From: Microbacteriaceae bacterium
GTDB lineage: Bacteria > Actinomycetota > Actinomycetes > Actinomycetales > Microbacteriaceae
DNA: 9,434 nt
Assembly (NCBI GenBank): GCA_025463615.1
Contig: JAODAU010000273.1
Coordinates: forward strand, 1 to 9,434
Reading direction: 5' to 3'
Shown: positions 5,298-9,434 of the stretch, one piece after another
How positions within the stretch are numbered: the stretch's first letter is position 1
How the letters are laid out: each line of letters opens with the position of its first letter
Made by a program: the position numbers and the translations under genes
The notes under the pieces: generated by a model
What the model saw: only the letters and a program-made list of their open reading frames with translations
What the model was told of the DNA's origin: nothing
Database searches by the model: none

Positions 5298-6314
5298 ATG
5301 GGGGAAGATGGGTGGGCATCCCCGCCGTCCACCGAAGGGCAATTCCCCTTGCTTCCGCTGAGCATCCCCAGCCCGCCGATCTCGTGGGCCGCATTCAATA
5401 TCGGCCCGCTCACGATCCACATCTACGCCCTGTGCATCCTGGCCGGCATCGTCGCCGCGCTCATCATCACCCAGCGGCGCATGAGCCGGCGCGGGGCCGA
5501 AAAGGGCATCGTGCTCGACATCATCATCTGGGCGGTGCCGCTCGGCATCGTGGGGGCGCGGTTCTACCACGTGTTCACCCACACGGGCGATTACTTCTAC
5601 CACAACGCCAACCTCTGGAACGTGTTCGCCATCTGGGACGGCGGCAACGCGCTCTACGGCTCGCTGATCGGCGGCACGGTCGGCGCGATCATCGGATGCC
5701 GCCGCCACGGCATCCGCCTCTGGGCCTTCGCCGACGCGCTCGCCCCGGCCATGCTGGTGGCGCAGTCGATCGGGCGCCTCGGCAACTGGTTCAACCACGA
5801 GCTGTTCGGCCTGCCGACCACGCTGCCGTGGGGCCTGCAGATCCCGCTGCCGAACGCGGCGATCGAGAACGCCGAGAAGGCCCACATCGTGGCGAGCAAC
5901 CTGCCGGCGGACACGCTCTTCCACCCGCTCTTTCTCTACGAGATCGTCTGGAACCTCATCGGCGTCGTCATCATCCTGCTGCTCGAGCGCCGCATCAACC
6001 TGCACTGGGGCCGCACGTTCGGCGTCTACCTCATCTGGTACGGGCTCGGCCGCAGCTGGCTCGAGGCGATCCGCATCGACCCGACCAGCGACCGCATCCT
6101 TGGCCTGCCGGACAACGTGTTCGCCTCGTTCGTGACCATCGCGATCGGCATCGCGCTCATCGTGATCCAGACGATGCGGCACACCGGCGTCGAACCGTCG
6201 GTCTACCGCGAGGGCTGGGTGCCGAAGCCGGGCCGCGGGCCCGTCGTGCCGGCCGCCACGGTCGCCGAGGAGCCGACCCCGGAACTAGTCGAAGAGGTCC
6301 GCGACAAGCCGTAG
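5298..6314 (+). CDS. lgt: Prolipoprotein diacylglyceryl transferase
   Basis: Integral membrane enzyme that transfers diacylglycerol from phosphatidylglycerol to the lipobox cysteine of prolipoproteins, the first step of lipoprotein maturation. About seven hydrophobic helices are visible. Signature GRLGNWFNHELFG at residues 159-171 (338-aa numbering) matches the Lgt motif with Trp for Phe. Also present are HIYALCILAG (41-50), FHPLFLYEIVWNL (208-220) and GRSWLEAIRID (241-251), which carry the conserved Tyr, Arg, Asn, Glu, Arg and Glu positions. A Tyr (Y120, NALYGSLIGG) stands where E. coli has an essential His (H103). Actinobacterial Lgts commonly lack this His. The hydrophilic C-terminal tail is about 40 residues. 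ATG 5298 has no ribosome site. Homologues begin close to LPLSIPSPPI, so the in-frame TTG at 5349 (GAAGGG 9 nt upstream) may be the true start, giving 321 aa. The 3' end overlaps tetR by 30 bp. Confidence 0.93.
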   Translation: MGEDGWASPPSTEGQFPLLPLSIPSPPISWAAFNIGPLTIHIYALCILAGIVAALIITQRRMSRRGAEKGIVLDIIIWAVPLGIVGARFYHVFTHTGDYFYHNANLWNVFAIWDGGNALYGSLIGGTVGAIIGCRRHGIRLWAFADALAPAMLVAQSIGRLGNWFNHELFGLPTTLPWGLQIPLPNAAIENAEKAHIVASNLPADTLFHPLFLYEIVWNLIGVVIILLLERRINLHWGRTFGVYLIWYGLGRSWLEAIRIDPTSDRILGLPDNVFASFVTIAIGIALIVIQTMRHTGVEPSVYREGWVPKPGRGPVVPAATVAEEPTPELVEEVRDKP

Positions 6315-6830
6315 CGCCAGCTCGTCATCCACCGTCCACGGCGAGAAGATCACGCGGTAGATGATCGGCGCCACGAGGTGGTCGATCACCTGGTCGGTGG
6401 TCACCGGGCTCGCCTCGCCCGCCGCCTCGACGAGCATGGTGGCCTCGGCGCGCCGGTTGCGCAGGCAGTCCGACTCGTTCTCGCCGGCGGATGCCGCGCC
6501 GCCGCGCAGCAGGGCCGCGTTCACCGGCACCGAGTAGTGGCGCACGATCTCCAGCGCCCAGCCGGTGAGGTTCTCGCGCAGGCTCGGGCTGTGCGGCAGC
6601 GGCCGCGTGGGGTCGAGGCGGTAGGTGGCGATGTCGTTGATCATCGTGGGGAGGTCGCCCCAGCGCCGATACACGCTGCTGGGGTTGACCCCGGCGCGCT
6701 CGGCGATCATCGGGATGGTCACCCTGTCCCGGCCGCGCTCGGCGATGAGCTCCTCGACCGCGACCTTGATCGAGGTGAGCACCGCAGCGCTGCGGCCCCC
6801 CGGCCTCTTGGTCGTACCTGTTGACGTCAT
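6285..6830 (-). CDS. TetR/AcrR family repressor, divergent from MFS gene
   Basis: 181-aa TetR-type regulator. The N-terminal helix-turn-helix (about 16-63) includes RVTIPMIAERAGVNPSSVYRRWGDLPTMIND, with recognition helix NPSSVYRRW (49-57). The C-terminal ligand/dimer domain resembles the TetR_C_11-type pattern, with HLVAPIIYRVIF near the end (151-162). It most likely represses the adjacent MFS gene and itself and is released by a ligand exported by that transporter. This is the usual logic for divergent TetR/MFS pairs and is supported by two operator-like palindromes in the shared 92-bp gap. ATG 6830 is the start: TAGTAT ends exactly 6 nt upstream, implying a leaderless mRNA, and no Shine-Dalgarno site exists. 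The last 30 bp overlap the end of lgt on the other strand. Confidence 0.9.
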   Translation of the reverse strand: MTSTGTTKRPGGRSAAVLTSIKVAVEELIAERGRDRVTIPMIAERAGVNPSSVYRRWGDLPTMINDIATYRLDPTRPLPHSPSLRENLTGWALEIVRHYSVPVNAALLRGGAASAGENESDCLRNRRAEATMLVEAAGEASPVTTDQVIDHLVAPIIYRVIFSPWTVDDELALRLVADLFD

Positions 6831-6836
6831 GCTGTA

Positions 6837-6842
6837 ATACTA
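6837..6842 (-). promoter_or_regulatory. Candidate -10 box of a leaderless tetR transcript
   Basis: TAGTAT (minus strand, 6842-6837) ends 6 nt before the ATG at 6830. Operator-like site 1 begins at 6842 and extends through the spacer, so a bound repressor would block this promoter. The -35 is poor. Confidence 0.55.
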
Positions 6843-6861
6843 AAGCAATTAGGTTTGCATT
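6842..6861. promoter_or_regulatory. Operator-like palindrome, copy 1 (TetR/MFS gap)
   Basis: AAAGCAATTAGGTTTGCATT contains the palindrome AAnGCAA-N6-TTGCnTT. On the opposite strand, copy 2 (6909-6890) matches it at 17 of 20 positions, differing at positions 11, 12 and 18. It covers the predicted -35 hexamer of the MFS promoter (TTGCAT, 6855-6860) and abuts the tetR -10 box. Probable binding site of the TetR protein; binding is inference. Confidence 0.72.
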
Positions 6862-6883
6862 TAGCCGATTCCGGGTATATCTT
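6855..6883 (+). promoter_or_regulatory. Predicted promoter of the MFS gene
   Basis: TTGCAT (6855-6860), a 17-bp spacer and TATCTT (6878-6883) give a predicted start near 6890, hence a leader of about 33 nt with the ribosome site AGGGAG (6911-6916). The -35 is inside operator copy 1 and the start point is at the first base of copy 2. An alternative -10, TATATC (6876-6881), has a 15-bp spacer. Confidence 0.55.
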
Positions 6884-6889
6884 CGTCGT

Positions 6890-6909
6890 AACGCAAAGAT
6901 AATTGCTTT
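6890..6909. promoter_or_regulatory. Operator-like palindrome, copy 2 (inverted)
   Basis: AACGCAAAGATAATTGCTTT carries the same AAnGCAA-N6-TTGCnTT palindrome as copy 1, in inverted orientation, with centres 48 bp apart. It begins at the predicted transcription start of the MFS gene and ends just before its ribosome site, so a bound repressor would block initiation or early elongation. Confidence 0.72.
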
Positions 6910-6910
6910 T

Positions 6911-6916
6911 AGGGAG
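6911..6916 (+). promoter_or_regulatory. Ribosome binding site of the MFS gene
   Basis: AGGGAG, 6 nt before the ATG at 6923. It selects this ATG over an in-frame upstream ATG at 6821, which would lie inside the tetR coding region. Confidence 0.75.
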
Positions 6917-6922
6917 CACCGG

Positions 6923-8155
6923 ATGTCCGCAGCACCAGCAGTCCTCACCGCCCGGCCAGCCCGCCCCACCCTCCCGCCCACGGCGGCGTTCGTCGGCGCG
7001 GCCCTCTCCTTCGCGGCCCTCTACCTCGCGGCCGGCGCCCCGAGCACGCTCCTCGTCTCGCTCGAGGCGAGCTGGCACTTCGCGCCCGGCCTGCTCACCA
7101 TCGCCTTCGCGGCCTACGCGATCTCGCTGCTTGTCGCGCTGCTCGTGACCGGCTCCCTCTCGGACCACATCGGCCGCCGCCCCGTGATCATCGGGGCGCT
7201 CGCGCTCGAGACGGTCGCGATGCTCGTGTTCGTCTTCTCCAACGACATCGCCTGGGTCATCGCCGCCCGGCTCATCCAGGGCTTCGCGACCGGCGCGGCC
7301 AGCAGCGCGTTCACGGCCTGGGTCGTGGAGATCGCGCCCGCTCGCTTCAAGAAGCTCGGCGGCATCGTCGCGGGAACCGCCCCGGCGGGCGGCCTCGGCC
7401 TCGGCGCGCTGCTCAGCGGAGTCGCCGTGCAGTTCAGCTCGGACGCGACCGCGCTCGTCTTCACCATCCTCGCCGTCGTCATGGCGGCCGGAACCCTGGT
7501 CGCGATCTTCTCCACCGAGACCGTCAGCCGGCAGCGCGGGGCGCTCGCCACGCTCATCCCGCGCGTGACGATCCCGATCGCCGCGCGGCGGGAGTTCGCG
7601 GCATCCATCCCGGCGCACGTGGCGTCGTGGATGCTGGCCGGCCTCTTCCTCGGCCTCGTGCCGAGCATCGTGCGCACCCTGTTCCACATCGACAGCGGCG
7701 TGCTGAGCGGTCTCACCGCGTTCATCCAGCCCGCGGTGGCCGCGGCGGCCGGGTTCGTGCTCGGCGGCATCGCAGCGCGGCGGGTCACGATCGTGGGCGG
7801 CCTCTCGGTGGTCGTCGGGACCGTGATCATCGTCGCCGGGATCGCGCTCGGCATCCTGCCGCTCATCTGGTTCGGCGCGCTGTTCGGCGGCGTCGGCTTC
7901 GGGGCGTCGTTCACCGGGTCGCTGCGCACCCTCGCGCCGCTCGCCCAGTCGCACGAGCGCGCCGGCCTGTTCGCCGGCGTCTACCTCGTGGCCTACCTCG
8001 CGTTCGGCGTTCCGGTGATCATCGCCGGCCAGCTGATCGCGCCGCTCGGGCTGCTCACGGTCTCGCTCGGCTACGGGGTGGCGATCGTGATCATCGCGGC
8101 GGTCGGCGTGGCGCTGCAGGCGCGCCGGGCGTCGCTCACCCGGCGGTCGCGCTGA
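6923..8155 (+). CDS. MFS transporter, drug-efflux (DHA1-like) type
   Basis: 410-aa major facilitator superfamily transporter with about 12 predicted membrane helices and normal length. The hallmark motif A between helices 2 and 3 is clear: GSLSDHIGRRP (residues 77-87). Helix 4 carries ARLIQGFATGAASSAF, and the helix 5 region has APAGGLGLGALLSG, a motif C-like glycine-rich stretch typical of proton-driven antiporters. A longer cytoplasmic loop (about 211-235, TVSRQRGALATLIPRVTIPIAARREF) separates the two six-helix halves. It probably exports a hydrophobic toxic compound or metabolite by proton antiport. The substrate is unknown but is likely the ligand of the divergent TetR. Start ATG 6923 is fixed by AGGGAG. 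Overlaps the opposing GNAT gene by 20 bp at the 3' end. Confidence 0.92.
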   Translation: MSAAPAVLTARPARPTLPPTAAFVGAALSFAALYLAAGAPSTLLVSLEASWHFAPGLLTIAFAAYAISLLVALLVTGSLSDHIGRRPVIIGALALETVAMLVFVFSNDIAWVIAARLIQGFATGAASSAFTAWVVEIAPARFKKLGGIVAGTAPAGGLGLGALLSGVAVQFSSDATALVFTILAVVMAAGTLVAIFSTETVSRQRGALATLIPRVTIPIAARREFAASIPAHVASWMLAGLFLGLVPSIVRTLFHIDSGVLSGLTAFIQPAVAAAAGFVLGGIAARRVTIVGGLSVVVGTVIIVAGIALGILPLIWFGALFGGVGFGASFTGSLRTLAPLAQSHERAGLFAGVYLVAYLAFGVPVIIAGQLIAPLGLLTVSLGYGVAIVIIAAVGVALQARRASLTRRSR

Positions 8156-8624
8156 GCGACTTCGCGAAGCTGAGGTACCCGATCCGCTTCAGGTCGCCCT
8201 CGAGGTCGAACAGGGCGCGGTAGCCGAGCGACAGGTAGAGCGCGACGGCCTCGGGCTGGCGCCATCCGGTGGTCAGCTCGACGGCGGTGTAGCCGTTCTC
8301 CCGCGCGCGCCGCTCCAGCGCGGCCATCACCTGGCGCGAGTGGCCCCTGCGGCGGTACGACGGGTTGGTCCAGACGCGCTTGATCTCGGCCGTCTCCGGG
8401 TCGATCCTGGTGAAGGCGCCGCCGGCCACCAGCTCGCCGTCGGAGAGCAGGATGAGGAAGTCGCCGCCGTACTCCGGCGTGAACAGCTCGGCCGGGTAGC
8501 GGCGCATCTCGGCCGAGGCGCCCTCCGCGCCGTACCGCGAGCGGTAGTCGCGGGCGAGGTCGTCGATGAGGGGCTGCGCGAGCGGGTCATCCGCCGCGGT
8601 CCAGCGCTCCTCGATGTCGGTCAT
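8136..8624 (-). CDS. GNAT family N-acetyltransferase
   Basis: 162-aa GNAT-fold acetyltransferase expected to transfer an acetyl group from acetyl-CoA to an amine. The acetyl-CoA pyrophosphate loop R/Q-x-x-G-x-A/S is seen as RRRGHS (91-96), after the strand AEIKRVWTNPSY (79-90). Motif B is AVALYLSLGYR (126-136), after the strand YTAVELTT. The N-terminal 50 residues (DDLARDYRSRYG...) are typical of the small amino-group acetyltransferases related to the YpeA/PA4866-like sets. The acceptor is unknown: amino acid, polyamine, antibiotic or protein. ATG 8624 is supported by a well-formed leaderless promoter (TTGCCA-N17-TAGTTT ending 6 nt upstream). It is divergent from the glycerate kinase gene (69 bp) and converges on the MFS gene with a 20-bp overlap. 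Confidence 0.88.
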   Translation of the reverse strand: MTDIEERWTAADDPLAQPLIDDLARDYRSRYGAEGASAEMRRYPAELFTPEYGGDFLILLSDGELVAGGAFTRIDPETAEIKRVWTNPSYRRRGHSRQVMAALERRARENGYTAVELTTGWRQPEAVALYLSLGYRALFDLEGDLKRIGYLSFAKSLSATAG

Positions 8625-8630
8625 GCTTCG

Positions 8631-8659
8631 AAACTACGTACGCCACGCGGCAATGGCAA
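8631..8659 (-). promoter_or_regulatory. Promoter of the GNAT gene (leaderless)
   Basis: On the minus strand, TTGCCA (8659-8654; 5 of 6 to TTGACA), a 17-bp spacer and TAGTTT (8636-8631). The -10 ends 6 nt before the ATG at 8624, so the mRNA should begin at the start codon. This is the best sigma-70-type promoter in the window. The -35 lies in a GGCAATGGCAATGG micro-repeat (8649-8662). Confidence 0.62.
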
Positions 8660-8681
8660 TGGGGTGGTTCACCGTTCGTCA

Positions 8682-8687
8682 TAGAGT
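8682..8687 (+). promoter_or_regulatory. Candidate -10 box of a leaderless glycerate kinase transcript
   Basis: TAGAGT ends exactly 6 nt before the GTG at 8694, predicting that transcription begins at the start codon. No Shine-Dalgarno sequence and no clear -35 are present. Confidence 0.5.
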
Positions 8688-8693
8688 TTGCGC

Positions 8694-9434
8694 GTGCCCC
8701 AGAAGACCGTCGTCATCGCGCCCGATTCGTTCAAGGGATCGCTCGACGCGGTGGGCGTGGCCCGCGCGATCGGCGACGGCTGGGCGTCCGTGCGACCGGG
8801 CGACGACATCCGCCTCGTGCCCCTTGCCGACGGCGGCGAGGGCACCATGGACGCCATCGAGGCGGCCGTTCCCGGCGCCGTCCGCCGCGATGCGGGCGAG
8901 GTCGAGGGGCCGGACGGCCGGCCCCTGCGCGGCGAATGGCTCGAACTGCCGGACGGCACCGCGGTGGTGGAGCTCGCGCAGATGTCCGGGCTGCCGCAGA
9001 TGGCCGAGCTCGACGCCCTCGGCGCGAACACCTACGGCCTCGGCCAGGTGATCCGGGCGGCGCTCGAGGCGGGCGCCCCGAGGCTCGTGATCGGGCTGGG
9101 CGGCTCCGCGTCGACGGATGCCGCCTCAGCGGCCCTCGCCGCCCTCGGCCTCACCACGGCTCCCCCCACCGACTCCCGTCACCTCCGCCGCGGCGGCGCC
9201 GGGCTCACCGCGATCCGGGCGCTCGACGGGGCGGAACTCCTCCCCGCTCCCCCCGGCGGCGTCGTGCTGCTCACCGACGTCGATGCCCCGCTGCTCGGCC
9301 CGCGCGGCGCGGCCGCGGTGTTCGGGCCGCAGAAGGGTGCGTCGGCCGACGACGTGGCGACGCTCGACGCGGCGCTGGCGCACTTCGCCGAGCTGCTCGG
9401 CGGCGACCCCGACCTGCCCGGCGCGGGCGCGGCC
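8694..9434 (+). CDS. Glycerate kinase, N-terminal two thirds (3' end outside window)
   Basis: Partial gene: 247 codons from GTG 8694 run open to the right edge; the family is usually about 360-390 aa. It belongs to the GarK/GlxK-type glycerate kinases, which phosphorylate D-glycerate with ATP, feeding glyoxylate or sugar-acid breakdown into lower glycolysis (most characterised members give 2-phosphoglycerate). Diagnostic blocks: APDSFKGSL (9-17), PLADGGEGT (43-51), GLGGSAST (134-141), TDVDAPLLGPRGAA (194-207) and FGPQKGA (210-216). The segment after GGSAST is DAASAALAALG rather than the usual (N/T)DGGAG, so two conserved glycines are missing. GTG is chosen because APDSFKGSL must lie near the N-terminus and TAGAGT ends 6 nt upstream. 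No other glycerate or glyoxylate gene is seen beside it within the window. Confidence 0.9.
   Translation, partial: MPQKTVVIAPDSFKGSLDAVGVARAIGDGWASVRPGDDIRLVPLADGGEGTMDAIEAAVPGAVRRDAGEVEGPDGRPLRGEWLELPDGTAVVELAQMSGLPQMAELDALGANTYGLGQVIRAALEAGAPRLVIGLGGSASTDAASAALAALGLTTAPPTDSRHLRRGGAGLTAIRALDGAELLPAPPGGVVLLTDVDAPLLGPRGAAAVFGPQKGASADDVATLDAALAHFAELLGGDPDLPGAGAA

Noticed and set aside
5277..6182. Minus-strand open frame (301 codons) antisense to lgt
   Set aside because: Composed almost wholly of Arg, Asp, Glu, Val, Ala as expected from the reverse of a high-GC membrane protein gene; lgt is unmistakable.
6827..7954. Minus-strand open frame (375 codons) antisense to the MFS gene
   Set aside because: Repetitive Arg/Glu/Asp/Gly shadow; it would also cross the tetR-MFS regulatory gap.
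1..9434. Mobile element, prophage, CRISPR, tRNA/rRNA, toxin-antitoxin or biosynthetic cluster
   Set aside because: No transposase, integrase, terminal repeats, repeat-spacer array, tRNA-like cloverleaf or toxin pair found; composition is even except for the TetR/MFS promoter gap.

Overview
The window looks like an ordinary chromosomal segment of a high-GC actinobacterium, most likely a member of the Microbacteriaceae (Leifsonia/Microbacterium-like; inferred, not proven). The evidence is the strong G/C bias at third codon positions, actinobacterial families (DUF3052, DUF4349 lipoprotein, COG4119-type NUDIX, a GRLGN-type Lgt), promoters that place the -10 box directly before the start codon, and a striking excess of the hexamer GCATCC/GGATGC. 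I see no transposase, integrase, phage gene, CRISPR array, tRNA or rRNA. No gene-free stretch exceeds about 150 bases.

Layout: the 3' half of an MFS transporter (+, cut by the left edge) converges on an NADPH-dependent FMN reductase-like flavoprotein (-). A 64-aa charged, LEA/CsbD-like small protein (-) follows. A DUF4349 lipoprotein (+) overlaps tail to tail with a DUF3052 protein (-), which is divergent from a NUDIX hydrolase (+). Then come a MarR regulator (-), an unrecognised 119-aa protein (-) and an HtrA-type serine protease with a PDZ domain (-). Divergent from the protease is lgt (+), the prolipoprotein diacylglyceryl transferase. Next is a divergent pair, a TetR repressor (-) and an MFS drug-efflux-type transporter (+). 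A GNAT acetyltransferase (-) overlaps the transporter tail, and a glycerate kinase (+) runs off the right edge.

Functionally this is mostly a mosaic of single-gene units with alternating strands. Convergent gene ends abut or overlap, and promoters sit in short divergent gaps. Two links are visible. Lgt would lipidate lipoproteins such as the DUF4349 protein. The TetR/MFS pair is a classic local repressor-transporter module.

The most informative non-coding structure is the 92-bp, AT-rich gap between tetR and the MFS gene. It holds two inverted copies (17 of 20 identical) of a palindromic operator-like site that fit precisely onto the predicted promoters. A second window-wide pattern is a TANNNT box ending exactly 6 nt before the start codon of five genes, which predicts leaderless mRNAs. 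I did not find a convincing novel multi-gene system.
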